Counted from the stretch's first letter, positions 52,453-62,677 are shown. The stretch: 64,000 bases of DNA from CBDAUN01 sp965200645 (GCA_965200645.1 CBDAUN010000003.1:1426001-1490000), one strand, 5' to 3'. Numbers and translations are program-made. The notes: generated by a model from the sequence alone, not told the origin.

Positions 52453-52759
52453 AGTAGAACGGCCACCACGCTGCAAAGAGCAACACCATGGCGAGCAAGT
52501 CATATAGAATCATTTTGCGATAGCGGCTTTTGGCTGACTCATCTTTGCCCGACATCATGATCCCGCACATCGTCATATCCAGCGGAAGCACAAAAAACAT
52601 CATTGGCACGATTGCAGGAACGATCAATGTAGGAAATATCATGACCCCAGTCTTTTGCATCTCCCCAAGCGAAAATGCAGCTGTCACGATCATCAATATG
52701 ATTGACAAATAGAGCATAAAGCGCAGTGGACCAAAAAAATTTATTAATCTTCGAATCAT
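52433..52759 (-). CDS. Uncharacterised three-helix membrane protein
   Basis: 108 residues with helices around RFMLYLSIILMIVTAAF, VMIFPTLIVPAIVPMMFFVL and MILYDLLAMVLLFAAW. The loop MCGIMMSGKDESAKSRYRK is basic and probably cytosolic. I do not recognise the family. It converges on the YbaK gene with overlapping 3' ends. Confidence 0.6.
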   Translation of the reverse strand: MIRRLINFFGPLRFMLYLSIILMIVTAAFSLGEMQKTGVMIFPTLIVPAIVPMMFFVLPLDMTMCGIMMSGKDESAKSRYRKMILYDLLAMVLLFAAWWPFYSRLLPE

Positions 52760-52792
52760 TTTGTTAAATCTAGACTTAAGACGAAAAAAGTG

Positions 52793-53566
52793 TCACCTGG
52801 TTTTGCCGGCTCGTGCTCGCACTGCCTCACGATACTCAATAATTCGCCCAATTAAATTTGGAGCTTGAACTGATCGTCTCAAATCTTCCATGTCTTGCTC
52901 CCGTGAATCAGGTGTAGTCATCACAAGCATATTATCCACAAACTCCTTCTTGACTGCGCTTCCAGCTTGAGTGGCAGCTTCGATAATTTCGGGCCATTGT
53001 GATGAATCAGCAATTTGCGTCAAAAATCCAATTCGGGATGCTTCTTGTGCATCGAGAACGGGTGTATTAATCAGCATTCGCTGGGCGTTGTCGCTGCCAA
53101 TCTTCTGTGCGAGACGTCGCGTGCCAAGATAGATTCCAAAATTCAATCCCGGCAGGCAAAAATGCGAGTCACTGGTTGCAATTCTCCAGCGACAAGCACA
53201 TACCAGATCTGCACCGGCCCCAAATGCCTTGCCGTGAACCAATGCCACACTCAGCAACGGCGCATGATGTAGTGCCTGAAGCATCTGTTCGACATTCAAG
53301 ATTCGTTCTGCTACAGCAGCGTCGTTGGACAATTCAAGATTGCCAAGATCGAATCCTGAACAAAATGACTTACCATTCCCCATAAGAACGAGAGTTCGTG
53401 TTCCGTCTTCACAGGAAGTATCAATGGCGTGCTTCAATTCAGACACCAGTTCCGCACTAAGCGAATTTGCTCGCTCCGGACGGTTCAAACGCAGAATTTT
53501 TGTTGTGCTATCACGTTCTTGAAGCAATAAACTCAAAGTATTTCTCCCAGATTTCAATGTGTTCAA
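52793..53566 (-). CDS. Enoyl-CoA hydratase/isomerase family protein
   Basis: 257 residues of the crotonase fold. The oxyanion-hole segments are SFCSGFDLGNLEL and LVHGKAFGAGADLVCACRWRIA. The residues aligning with the two hydratase glutamates are not both acidic (for example FGIYLGTRRL), so it may be an isomerase or hydrolase rather than a hydratase. Confidence 0.82.
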   Translation of the reverse strand: MNTLKSGRNTLSLLLQERDSTTKILRLNRPERANSLSAELVSELKHAIDTSCEDGTRTLVLMGNGKSFCSGFDLGNLELSNDAAVAERILNVEQMLQALHHAPLLSVALVHGKAFGAGADLVCACRWRIATSDSHFCLPGLNFGIYLGTRRLAQKIGSDNAQRMLINTPVLDAQEASRIGFLTQIADSSQWPEIIEAATQAGSAVKKEFVDNMLVMTTPDSREQDMEDLRRSVQAPNLIGRIIEYREAVRARAGKTR

Positions 53567-53689
53567 TAGTATTGAGGCTTGTTAAATGCTTTATCGAAAA
53601 AGGCTCGCTAATTGGAGCCTATCAATGTTGCACTTATAATTTTGCCAAAATAATTTCCGTTCACGTCACTTAATTCTAACCAGTAAATT

Positions 53690-54679
53690 ATGCAAGCGAA
53701 CCCAATTTTAGTGGAATCCATCCGTGGTGAAATGGTAGAAAGTTTTTATCGCGGAGCCATTGCTGTAGTAGATGCCCAAGGAGTCTTAATCGATGAAGTT
53801 GGAGACATTCGACGACCGATATATCCAAGGTCGGCAATCAAACCATTGCAGGCTACAATCCTGGTCGAATCAGGAGCACTTGATTTTTACAATCTGACAG
53901 ACAAAGAACTTGCTCTTGCGTGTGCTTCACATTCGGGTCAATTGCAACACGTCAGTGGGGTTGCGAAGTGGCTGGAGCAAATCGGCCTGAACGAAAATGC
54001 ACTGGAATGTGGAGCACATCCTCCCACCCATCGGGAAAGCCGTAACCAACTGATTCGTGGTAACTCGTCTCCTCGTACTCTTCACAACAACTGTTCGGGA
54101 AAGCATTGTGGTTTTCTGAGTGTTGCAAAATTTAGAGACTATCCTACTGTGGGATATATCAACATTTCGCATCCGGTTCAGCAAGAAGTCCTGAGTATGC
54201 TAGAGGAATTGACAGAAGAGTCCTTGGCATCGCCCCCACCGGCCGTAGATGGTTGCGGAATCCCCACTCCTGGAATTTCACTATTTGGCATCGCCACTGC
54301 ATTTTCAAAGCTGGCTGCTGGTAAAACCCCTGCGTCCCTTCGGATTATTGATGCAATGAGGAAAAATCCGTTTTTGGTTGGCGGTACCAACAGATTTTGT
54401 ACTGCTGTACCAGAACAAACCCATGGTAAGGTGCTCGTCAAAGTTGGCGCCGAAGGGGTGTATGCAGGAATAATGCTTGAAGGTCGCAAGCTGGGCTTTG
54501 CACTGAAGATGGACGACGGTACAAGAACCGCAGCGGAAGTCGCTGCGGGAGGCATCGTTATCCGGCACGGTAATCTGGACAATGATGAAATAACATCCCT
54601 AAGAGAACGCTTCAACCCAATTGTGCGGAATGTTGCAGGACGAGATGTTGGCGTGCTTCGAGCAGTTCAGAATTGTTAA
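53690..54679 (+). CDS. Asparaginase II family protein (thermolabile L-asparaginase type)
   Basis: 329 residues of the DUF/Pfam Asparaginase_II family. YPRSAIKPLQA, CASHSGQLQHV, ECGAHPP, HNNCSGKHCGFL and VDGCGIPTPGISL are the conserved blocks. It would hydrolyse L-asparagine in the cytoplasm. Single gene, flanked by unrelated neighbours. Confidence 0.86.
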   Translation: MQANPILVESIRGEMVESFYRGAIAVVDAQGVLIDEVGDIRRPIYPRSAIKPLQATILVESGALDFYNLTDKELALACASHSGQLQHVSGVAKWLEQIGLNENALECGAHPPTHRESRNQLIRGNSSPRTLHNNCSGKHCGFLSVAKFRDYPTVGYINISHPVQQEVLSMLEELTEESLASPPPAVDGCGIPTPGISLFGIATAFSKLAAGKTPASLRIIDAMRKNPFLVGGTNRFCTAVPEQTHGKVLVKVGAEGVYAGIMLEGRKLGFALKMDDGTRTAAEVAAGGIVIRHGNLDNDEITSLRERFNPIVRNVAGRDVGVLRAVQNC

Positions 54680-54731
54680 GTCACGTCAATGGCTCTGGAG
54701 CATCGATGTTGATAAAGCGTGTTTTCGCGAA

Positions 54732-55748
54732 TTAGCTAGTCAGAAAGAAGTTTTTGAATCCTGTTACCAGACACTCCGCCGCCTCACGACCGACGTCCAA
54801 GTGGCAGACAATTCTTAAAGGCTCAGTATCGTACAGCAACACTCCATGCTTCCGTAGATAGGCAACTAACTCCAAAGCTTTACCATCTTTCACTGCAACA
54901 AACACCATATTCGTTTGCATGTTGTGAAATTTCACCTCAATTCCATCAATGCCATCGAGTTGGTCAGCGAGCCACTTTGCGTTTTCGTGATCTTCGGCTA
55001 GACGTTCCACGTTATTTTCGACAGCATAGATTGCTGCTGCCGCAATAATGCCACCTTGGCGTGTCCCGCCGCCAAGTAGTTTTCGCCACCTTCGGGCGCG
55101 TCGAATGATTTCATGCTCCCCGCACAAAATGGACCCAACTGGAGCACCGAGTCCCTTGGAAAAGCATGCTGAAATGGTGTCGAATTTTCTTGTAATCTCT
55201 GCCACCTCTACTCCACAACGCACCGCAGCATTAAAAACTCGAGCGCCATCCAAGTGCGAAGCCAAGCCGTTGTCCTGCGCGAACTTACTGGCTTGCTGTA
55301 AGTAGTCTAGCGGCAGTGCCCTACCGCCATTCGTATTTTCCAAACAAAACAATCGGGTATTTGCAAAGTGATCGTCATCTGGCTTGATCGCGTTTTTTGC
55401 CATTTCAAGATCAATCGTACCGTCAGCAGTGAAATTTAAAGGCTGCGGCTGAATGCTGCCCAACACTGCTCCGCCGCCGCCTTCATACTTGTATGTATGG
55501 GCAGTTTGGCCAACAATGTACTCATCACCACGTTCGCAATGCGCCAGCAAACCGAGCAAATTTCCCTGAGTACCGCTGGTTACGAATAATCCCGCCTCCT
55601 TACCGAATTTTTCTGCCATCAGTTCTTCCAGCCGATTGATCGAGGGGTCTTCACGGCACACATCATCTCCAACTTCTGCCCGATACATGGCATCTCTCAT
55701 GCCGTGTGTAGGCTTTGTAACAGTATCACTTCGAAAATCGTAAACCAC
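54732..55748 (-). CDS. Low-specificity L-threonine aldolase
   Basis: 338 residues, PLP fold type I. YDFRSDTVTKPTHGMRDAM opens it, the PLP lysine lies in CFSKGLGAPVGSILCG, and HLDGARVFNAAV gives the PLP-binding aspartate and arginine. GGGTRQGGIIAAAAIYA is also typical. It splits threonine or allo-threonine to glycine and acetaldehyde, or works in reverse. Confidence 0.9.
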   Translation of the reverse strand: MVYDFRSDTVTKPTHGMRDAMYRAEVGDDVCREDPSINRLEELMAEKFGKEAGLFVTSGTQGNLLGLLAHCERGDEYIVGQTAHTYKYEGGGGAVLGSIQPQPLNFTADGTIDLEMAKNAIKPDDDHFANTRLFCLENTNGGRALPLDYLQQASKFAQDNGLASHLDGARVFNAAVRCGVEVAEITRKFDTISACFSKGLGAPVGSILCGEHEIIRRARRWRKLLGGGTRQGGIIAAAAIYAVENNVERLAEDHENAKWLADQLDGIDGIEVKFHNMQTNMVFVAVKDGKALELVAYLRKHGVLLYDTEPLRIVCHLDVGREAAECLVTGFKNFFLTS

Positions 55749-55854
55749 TATCTAAATCTCACGTTAATATAAAATTTGAAAAATCATACACGACAATTGC
55801 TTAATTTGTCCCAATGTTCGCTACCATACAAACTCAAATTCCCATTAGCAGTCG

Positions 55855-56985
55855 ATGAAACAAGAACCCTCATTCACCATCGGAATTGAAGAAGAGTATA
55901 TGCTGATACATGCAGACACTCTCGACCTTGTCCAAACGATGCCTCACGGTTTGATGGAGGATTGTCAGAAAACTCTCGGCAAACAAGTGACTAAAGAGTA
56001 TTTGCAGTGTCAGATAGAAGTTGGCACAATGGTATGTGAATCCGTCCAACAGGCTCGTGAGGAGCTGGCTTACTATCGACGTACGCTGAAGAACATTGTA
56101 GAAAACCATGGGTGTCACATTTTTGCGGCATCCACTCATCCGTTTTCACAATTGGCCGTTCAGCACTCTGATGGTCAAAGATACACGGACATGACAGAAC
56201 AGTTACAGGCTGTTGCCAGGCGTCTGACTATTTCGGGCATGCATGTACACGTGGGAATTGACAATGATGACTTGCGCATTGACTTGATGAATCAGGCAAT
56301 CTATACGCTGCCACACTTTCTTGCACTGAGCACTTCATCACCGTTTTGGAAGGGTCAGGACACCGGATTGAAGGCTTATCGCACTACTGTGTTTGACGAA
56401 CTGCCGCGAACTGGGCTGCCCGAGCAGTTCGACAGTTATTCAGACTACAAGAGCATGGTTGATGTGCTAGTAGATGGCGGCATTATTGAAGATGCATCAA
56501 AGTTGTGGTGGGATATTCGACCAAGCGCCAAATTTCCGACATTGGAAATGCGCATAACAGATATTTGCACCAACATAGATGACACCGTCGCCATTGCGGC
56601 TGCTTTTCGATGTTGGCTGCGCATGCTGCATCGACTCAAGCAGAATAATCAAAGGTGGCGGATTTACAAAAGATTCCTGATTGCTGAAAACCGCTGGCGT
56701 GCGGCTCGGTATGGAATTGACGAAAGGTTGTTCGATTTTGGCACTGGATATTTAGTCGAATTTCAACAATTACTAAATGAATTAATTGAGTTGATTGATG
56801 AAGACGCAAAATTCTTCAACTGTGTCAATGAGATTAATCACCTTCAGACAATTTACCAGCGTGGTACAAGTGCTCATCATCAACTGGAAGTCTTTCGGTC
56901 TGCCGTAGAAGGCGGACAATCTGAAGAGCAGGCTCTGAAGGGAGTAGTACGCTACCTGATTAAGGAGACTCAGTCCGGAGTTTAA
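55855..56985 (+). CDS. YbdK-type carboxylate-amine ligase (GCS2 family)
   Basis: 376 residues with TIGIEEEYMLIH at the N terminus and GMHVHVGIDNDDLRI plus DIRPSAKFPTLEMRITD in the core, all typical of the GCS2/YbdK family related to glutamate-cysteine ligase. Some members have weak ligase activity; the true substrates are uncertain. Convergent with the rhodanese gene. Confidence 0.88.
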   Translation: MKQEPSFTIGIEEEYMLIHADTLDLVQTMPHGLMEDCQKTLGKQVTKEYLQCQIEVGTMVCESVQQAREELAYYRRTLKNIVENHGCHIFAASTHPFSQLAVQHSDGQRYTDMTEQLQAVARRLTISGMHVHVGIDNDDLRIDLMNQAIYTLPHFLALSTSSPFWKGQDTGLKAYRTTVFDELPRTGLPEQFDSYSDYKSMVDVLVDGGIIEDASKLWWDIRPSAKFPTLEMRITDICTNIDDTVAIAAAFRCWLRMLHRLKQNNQRWRIYKRFLIAENRWRAARYGIDERLFDFGTGYLVEFQQLLNELIELIDEDAKFFNCVNEINHLQTIYQRGTSAHHQLEVFRSAVEGGQSEEQALKGVVRYLIKETQSGV

Positions 56986-56999
56986 ACCACACCGTCGAG

Positions 57000-58592
57000 T
57001 CAACAATAAAATTCAGCTGTCCCATCTCTGTTGACCTGGTCCATTAACTGAACTTCCCAGTCAAGGTAGGCCTGCATACGTTGTTCCTGCCCCTCTTCGC
57101 GATCATATGGCCGGTCCCACACGTCATCAACTTCGCACAGTACCGGCTCCATACCCTCAACAAAGTTATAACCCTCCTCAGTCCACGACTGGTTTCCGCC
57201 CCTGAGTACACGAACTAGTTGGCGGGGGTTAGATTTGGCAAGATCGTTGGCGGCCAAGTGAGCCACGATACCATCCTCGGATGTTAGCACTAACAGTCCG
57301 ATGGGAGGTATAAGAGCAAGTGCAGCATCAAGACGCTGGCGCACGCACCAGATTGCAGTTTCGATATGTCCTTTTCGAAAGTTTCGACTGCTTGATAAAT
57401 CGATAATGCTTGAGGATTCACCTGACTGCATTACCGCTTTCAATTCGCCTGCCTCAATGATTTGAGCTTCCTGAAGCCCAGCAACATTATTCACGGGTGG
57501 TCCGTGGTCAGTCAACGAACCTTCCAATCCATCAACCAATACGTGGATATCACGGTGTCCCATTTGCATTAGCCACGAAGCGGTCATAACGGCACGAACG
57601 GTTCGGTCGTCTACCAACACCGTCCTGGCATTATGCACTGCAATGTGCTCATCAGTTGTTTGTACCAATTGACCCCCTGCGACATATTTTGCATCAGCCA
57701 GATGTCCTGCCTCATACTCTTCAATCGTCCTAACGTCAAATAGATACAAGGTACGAGACTCGTCTTTTCGCCAATCAATCAGTGTATCCAGACTGATAAA
57801 TGACACATCGTAATCCTTTGCTACCTTGTTGGCTGCTTGTTGGGACTTGTTGAAGCTTAACTGTGAAGGCCAAGGAGCCTTTTCGACCTTTTTACTGTCT
57901 AGATTCAACCCAGCAAGATGCCAACCCATCGTACCGTCCTTGAGCAACATAACTCGGTTTGGCACACCGGCATTGATTAATGATTGTGCTCCCACAATGC
58001 TTCGTGTTCGACCAGCACAATTGACAATGACGTCGGTGTCGGGATCGGGCGCAACTTCAAACACTCTATGCACCAACTCTGCCCCTGGAGAGTCAATACC
58101 GTGCGGAATACTCATTTCGTAAAACTCATCTGAGGGACGTGAATCAAGAATCACCAAGTTATCGCCGCCCTTTACTCTGTCGTTGAGTCGTTTCGCTTCA
58201 ATTTCTGGGGGCTTGCGGGTTTGCAGTAAAAATTCACCAAACGCTTTACTGGGAACATTCAACCCCGAAAATAATTCAAACCCTTGTTTCCGCCAACCAT
58301 CAACTCCACCCTCCAGAACACTCACTTCTGGATAGCCTAATTCGAGGAGTTTAATCTGAGCCCGAAAAGCCGGGCCATTGTCCTTACCTGATGTGTCGTA
58401 TACAACAATGGAAACTGTTTTTCTGGGAATTAACGCAATGATTCGAAGCTCAAGCAGGCTCAGAGGGATATTGGAAGCCCAAAACAGGTGACAGTCAAAA
58501 TATACCCCCTCTTCCCTGACGTCTAATATTGCTAGTTCTGTTCGTTCCAGGATCGTCCGCTTTATCTGTTGTGGATTAAGCGTCTTTTTCAT
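57000..58592 (-). CDS. Four-domain rhodanese protein with a single catalytic cysteine
   Basis: 530 residues with four rhodanese repeats (starting about residues 5, 135, 265 and 385). Only the second has cysteine in the catalytic loop (VNCAGRTRS). The others read YDTSGKDNG, VDDRTVRAV and LTSEDGIVA and lack it. A sulfurtransferase with regulatory or binding copies is likely. It overlaps the thiol dioxygenase gene by four bases, so they act together in sulfur metabolism. Confidence 0.87.
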   Translation of the reverse strand: MKKTLNPQQIKRTILERTELAILDVREEGVYFDCHLFWASNIPLSLLELRIIALIPRKTVSIVVYDTSGKDNGPAFRAQIKLLELGYPEVSVLEGGVDGWRKQGFELFSGLNVPSKAFGEFLLQTRKPPEIEAKRLNDRVKGGDNLVILDSRPSDEFYEMSIPHGIDSPGAELVHRVFEVAPDPDTDVIVNCAGRTRSIVGAQSLINAGVPNRVMLLKDGTMGWHLAGLNLDSKKVEKAPWPSQLSFNKSQQAANKVAKDYDVSFISLDTLIDWRKDESRTLYLFDVRTIEEYEAGHLADAKYVAGGQLVQTTDEHIAVHNARTVLVDDRTVRAVMTASWLMQMGHRDIHVLVDGLEGSLTDHGPPVNNVAGLQEAQIIEAGELKAVMQSGESSSIIDLSSSRNFRKGHIETAIWCVRQRLDAALALIPPIGLLVLTSEDGIVAHLAANDLAKSNPRQLVRVLRGGNQSWTEEGYNFVEGMEPVLCEVDDVWDRPYDREEGQEQRMQAYLDWEVQLMDQVNRDGTAEFYC

Positions 58593-59176
58593 GCGGAAAC
58601 ATACCTGGCATCAACAATTTCGTCAAAAATTGGAAATGCTCTCCACTGCTGCTTTCTGTCGTCAAAGTATTCTCTGTCATACAAGTATTCAAGACCCAGT
58701 CCATACAGATGAAAGTTGATAACAGGATCTTCATCGTGAACATGAATGGAGTGCAAGTCATCCGGCAACATGGCGACTCCGCTACCAGGTTCTACCAGAT
58801 GTGATCCGGTCTGAGTGACTCCGTCTTCCGTGCGGTCATAAAATCGATTCAGTTCACCGCCGTCAATCCCAACGATAACTGCCCAAGTTCCATGATTGTG
58901 CGCTGGAACATCAAGTGGAGCAATGGCTGTTTGAATATACAGAGCACAGCGATTAGTTTTCTCATCCTCGAACAGACGATAGACACAGGACTTGTCCTTA
59001 TTGTCCTCGCAAGGAGGCGGAAACTCCTCTGTTGTAAACCATTCACTGTTGGCAGCTAAGTTCAACAGTTCATCTTTAATCATATTAAGGGATTCTCTTG
59101 TCGCGCCGTGATTTTCTTCAATTTCCTGAATCTTTTGGACCGTTGATCGAACCGTTGCACTTCTATTGTTGTTCAT
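58589..59176 (-). CDS. Cysteine dioxygenase/thiol dioxygenase (cupin)
   Basis: 195 residues. The iron ligands are HNHGTW (H93, H95) and DLHSIHVHD (H142 or H145), the CDO_I arrangement. The loop PVINFHLYGLGLEYLY is family-typical. It oxidises a thiol such as cysteine or 3-mercaptopropionate to the sulfinate. The pairing with a rhodanese parallels known dioxygenase-rhodanese fusions. The exact thiol cannot be told from sequence. Confidence 0.86.
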   Translation of the reverse strand: MNNNRSATVRSTVQKIQEIEENHGATRESLNMIKDELLNLAANSEWFTTEEFPPPCEDNKDKSCVYRLFEDEKTNRCALYIQTAIAPLDVPAHNHGTWAVIVGIDGGELNRFYDRTEDGVTQTGSHLVEPGSGVAMLPDDLHSIHVHDEDPVINFHLYGLGLEYLYDREYFDDRKQQWRAFPIFDEIVDARYVSA

Positions 59177-60104
59177 TTAAATATTCCTCCTCTAAAATAC
59201 GTCTGGTTTTCTCGTCATATCGCTTACATTGGTTAAGAAATTTCTGAGTTCGCGGGATGGGGACTCGCGCACCTGCAATATAAGAAATTAGGCTACGTCC
59301 AGACTGAAGCAACCTGGCCCCCTCAATCAAATGACTTTCCATCTTCTCCGAAACATTTGACGGTATAGCAGGAGAAAAGGCTTTCACGCTATCCTTCGCA
59401 GCAACAAATTTTGGCCACACTTCAAAGATTTCTGTATCAATTTTTCGGGTCTCACAGTCTTGTTTGGCGGCCCATGCGTAGGCCATCAGTCTTGCCTCAA
59501 TCCCCTGGAATGGGTAAAGACGACCCAATGTATCAATCAGTGCGGTCGTAATATCGTCAATTTCGCGCATACTCATGCTAAGTTTTACATAGCGACTGAC
59601 GTAAAACTCCTCTATAGTCATGGTAAATGCCTTCAATGGTTCACCCCAAAGTTCATCAATACCTTCCATTCCACTGTAGTGACGAACATTCTTGCCGAGT
59701 TCCATCGCTTCTTCCAGACAGTCACTGCATTGCTTCATTAATTCGTTTTCAATGCTGACTTCCACCTTTTGAGTTCGAAGTTCAACTATGACCGTGAAAA
59801 TATCGGTGGCACGATTGAACAAAGCACCAGCAAGCATGGCTGCATTGACACGCTTTTCGTCAGGGTTGGAGGCTTTCTTGTAAGCACTGCGGGCATGGTC
59901 GAGATTCACGCCTGGAGTGTTTATGCCCGGCTCGGTATGGTGAAACGCCCGTCGGGTAAGGCTGACGATCAGGTTCTTTTTGTCAGCGAGGGTTTCTGCC
60001 GGCGGCTCGTAAAACACGATCCAATAGCCGTTATAGTAAATGCGTTTACGGCCATCAATTTCTCTAATGGTACCATTGGGCAGATTTGATTCTGATTGAT
60101 TCAA
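59163..60104 (-). CDS. Uncharacterised mostly helical protein of the thiol dioxygenase operon
   Basis: 313 residues from TTG 60104 (start uncertain). It opens REIDGRKRIYYNGYWIVFYE, then is mainly helical, with no signal or membrane helix. I do not recognise a domain. The 14-base overlap with the dioxygenase gene suggests a partner or regulator of that enzyme. Upstream is a 200-base divergent gap shared with GPP34. Confidence 0.6.
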   Translation of the reverse strand: MNQSESNLPNGTIREIDGRKRIYYNGYWIVFYEPPAETLADKKNLIVSLTRRAFHHTEPGINTPGVNLDHARSAYKKASNPDEKRVNAAMLAGALFNRATDIFTVIVELRTQKVEVSIENELMKQCSDCLEEAMELGKNVRHYSGMEGIDELWGEPLKAFTMTIEEFYVSRYVKLSMSMREIDDITTALIDTLGRLYPFQGIEARLMAYAWAAKQDCETRKIDTEIFEVWPKFVAAKDSVKAFSPAIPSNVSEKMESHLIEGARLLQSGRSLISYIAGARVPIPRTQKFLNQCKRYDEKTRRILEEEYLNEQQ

Positions 60105-60308
60105 TTGCTGTCATTCCATCAATTGAAGTAAGCAAAGTTCATTTTACTCGGATTCAAACAAACCATAAGAAGTTGCAAAGAATGTCAATCAGTCTTTTAT
60201 TTGATTTATAGGCATAAGTAGTTTTACAATGATATTCGTGCTTAAGTGAAGTTACCTGAATTTGATGCCGATAGAATTTATGCAAAAGATTTAGAGTTAT
60301 AGAAATCG

Positions 60309-60962
60309 ATGAATCTCACATTTGTAGAAGAAATATTACTGGTGATGCTTGATGATGAAAAAGGCACTTTGCCGCCTATTCCTCAGCTTACGCTACATTT
60401 TGTGATAGCCGGCGCAATTCTGATGGACTTAGCAGTGCGCAACAAAATTGACAACGACTTGGAAAATGTCACACTCATCGACAGCACCCCAACTGGCGAA
60501 GCCTGCTTAGATGATGCGCTGGCAAAAGTCGCATCAAGTCCGGACGGTCACAAGACCAATTACTGGTTAAACGAGATCGCCGACGAAGGCACAGTGATTG
60601 TCGACCAAGGCTTCAAAAGCCTAGTTCAGCGCGGAATTCTCGATGAACATGAAAAAAGGTTTCTCTGGGTGATGAAGTCGCGAACCTACCCAACCATCGA
60701 TGGGACGGCAGAACGCGAAGTTAAACTTAGAATTATGAATATTCTCTATAGCGATGAAATCCCAGATCCCAGAGATGTTGTGGTAATTTGTCTATTGGAT
60801 GCCTGCAATATGTTTCGCGCCCTGCTGGGGCAAAACGAAGTAAACAGAGTTCGGGAGCGGATTGATCAGGTAGCTCGTTTGGATGTGATCGGGCAGGCCA
60901 CCACCAAATTGATTCGTGATATTCAAATAGCCTTCGTAGCCACTCACGCCCCTCTATTCTGA
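60309..60962 (+). CDS. GPP34 (Golgi phosphoprotein 3-like) family protein
   Basis: 217 residues. NLTFVEEILLVMLDDEKGTL is the GPP34 start, with LTLHFVIAGAILMDLAV, DQGFKSLVQRGILDEHEKRFLW and DVVVICLLDACNMFRALL following. Eukaryotic GOLPH3 binds PI4P; the bacterial role is unknown, but membrane association is likely. Single gene. Confidence 0.87.
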   Translation: MNLTFVEEILLVMLDDEKGTLPPIPQLTLHFVIAGAILMDLAVRNKIDNDLENVTLIDSTPTGEACLDDALAKVASSPDGHKTNYWLNEIADEGTVIVDQGFKSLVQRGILDEHEKRFLWVMKSRTYPTIDGTAEREVKLRIMNILYSDEIPDPRDVVVICLLDACNMFRALLGQNEVNRVRERIDQVARLDVIGQATTKLIRDIQIAFVATHAPLF

Positions 60963-61054
60963 ATCGCCTTCTCTGGCGAAATTTACTTAAGTTTAGACGC
61001 CCGACAAAACATCCGTCAGTACGGCGGTTGAGGAAGTTCTCTTCGTCTACCAGT

Positions 61055-62677
61055 TTAATGCATTGCTTGCGGCAGCCATGTCGCAAGAGATGGCCAAAAC
61101 CAAAGCACCACCAACATCAATATCTGAATAGCTACAAATGGAATAATTCCCTTATAAATTTCGACTGTTCGAATTTCAGGTGGAGCAACTCCTCTCAGAT
61201 AAAAAAGTGAAAATCCAAACGGGGGTGTCATAAACGAAGTCTGTAAATTTACGGCCATCATGACACCGAGCCATATTGGGCTCATTGCCACTCCGGGAGC
61301 AATTTCCATTTGCAGTAAGATTGGCCCAACAATTGGCACGACAATAAACATAATTTCAAGAAAATCGAGAATAAATCCAAGCAAGAACATGACAAGCATG
61401 ACGATAAGAAGTACCGTGATGGTGCCACCCGGCAGGCTGTTTAGGAAATTCTCAACCACCTCATCACCACTGAGCCCGCGAAATACCAGTGCGAAGAGTG
61501 ATGCACCAATCAGAATGACGAACACCATCGTTGAAACAATCAAAGTCTGCCGTAGAATTTGCGGCAAAATTGACTCACCGGTAGCATCTTTAGCAACATA
61601 GACTCGAAGGATAGAAACAGCGATTCCGATAACAAGTCCGCTACAACCAAGGAGTGCTGCAAACACCGCCCACCATTCAGCGATTGTCAGCTCCTGCCGC
61701 TGCATTCGTAAATCAAACCCTGCATTGACAATCAGCACAATGACTAAGCACAAAGCCCCGAACAAGATTGGCTTGCCCTTTTGTGGTGCCACTCGATAGC
61801 CCGCCATCAACAGCGCTCCGATACCTCCCATTGCCGCCGATTCAGTCGGCGATGCAATTCCCGTCAAGATCGATCCCAGTACCGCAATAATTAATGCAAT
61901 GGGAGCAATTAAGGATGATATTAAAGTCCAGAAAAATGACTTTCCGTCATCTGGACAAAGTTCGCTCTTTGGTATGGCTGGTGAACTCTCTGGTTGAATG
62001 ATTGACACAATGATTTGATAACAAATGTACAGCCCCACCAAAATGAGTCCCGGAATTAGTGCCCCAGCAAAAAGGTCTGTGACAGATACTGCATCCGGTG
62101 AGAAGTTGCCCTTTGCAAACTGTGCCTGTTGATATGCGTTCGAAAGTTGATCTCCCAGCAAAACGAGCACTATGGACGGTGGTATGACCTGCCCCAGGGT
62201 TCCGGACGCACAAATCGTTCCACATGCTAACGACCTGTTGTAACCCCTTCTCATCATGGTAGGTAACGAAAGTAAGCCCATCGTCACCACTGTTGCGCCA
62301 ACAATTCCCGTCGAAGCTGCAAGTAATGCACCGACCAGGCAGACCGAATAACCCAAACCACCAGGAATGCTGCCAAACAACTTTCCCATGCTTTCGAGCA
62401 AGTCTTCAGCAATCTTTGAACGTTCCAGCGTCACCCCCATAAAGATAAATAAGGGTACGGCCACCAATACTTCGTTACGCATAATGGAAAATATTCGCTG
62501 CGGCAGTGCAATCAGAAAGGAAATGTCAAACAATCCTATAGACGCGGCGAACAATGCGAACAGTAATGAACTTCCAGCCAGACTAAAGGCAACCGGAAAT
62601 CCAAACAATAAAGTAATGACGACACAAATAAACAGTGCCGAACACAATATTGCTGGAGAAGCGATGACTTCGAGCAT
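61055..62677 (-). CDS. dctM: TRAP transporter large permease (DctM)
   Basis: 540 residues with more than twelve helices. LFIFMGVTLERSKIAEDLLESMGKLFG, LSLPTMMRRGYNRSLACGTICASGTLGQVIPPSIVLVLLGD and GFILDFLEIMFIVVPIV are DctM signatures. It moves an organic acid with sodium. It meets the small subunit start by a single shared base. The solute-binding protein gene is not in the window. Confidence 0.93.
   Translation of the reverse strand: MLEVIASPAILCSALFICVVITLLFGFPVAFSLAGSSLLFALFAASIGLFDISFLIALPQRIFSIMRNEVLVAVPLFIFMGVTLERSKIAEDLLESMGKLFGSIPGGLGYSVCLVGALLAASTGIVGATVVTMGLLSLPTMMRRGYNRSLACGTICASGTLGQVIPPSIVLVLLGDQLSNAYQQAQFAKGNFSPDAVSVTDLFAGALIPGLILVGLYICYQIIVSIIQPESSPAIPKSELCPDDGKSFFWTLISSLIAPIALIIAVLGSILTGIASPTESAAMGGIGALLMAGYRVAPQKGKPILFGALCLVIVLIVNAGFDLRMQRQELTIAEWWAVFAALLGCSGLVIGIAVSILRVYVAKDATGESILPQILRQTLIVSTMVFVILIGASLFALVFRGLSGDEVVENFLNSLPGGTITVLLIVMLVMFLLGFILDFLEIMFIVVPIVGPILLQMEIAPGVAMSPIWLGVMMAVNLQTSFMTPPFGFSLFYLRGVAPPEIRTVEIYKGIIPFVAIQILMLVVLWFWPSLATWLPQAMH

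Noticed and set aside
60964..60979. Terminator after the GPP34 gene (TCGCC/GGCGA)
   Set aside because: Stem of only five pairs and no clear T-run.
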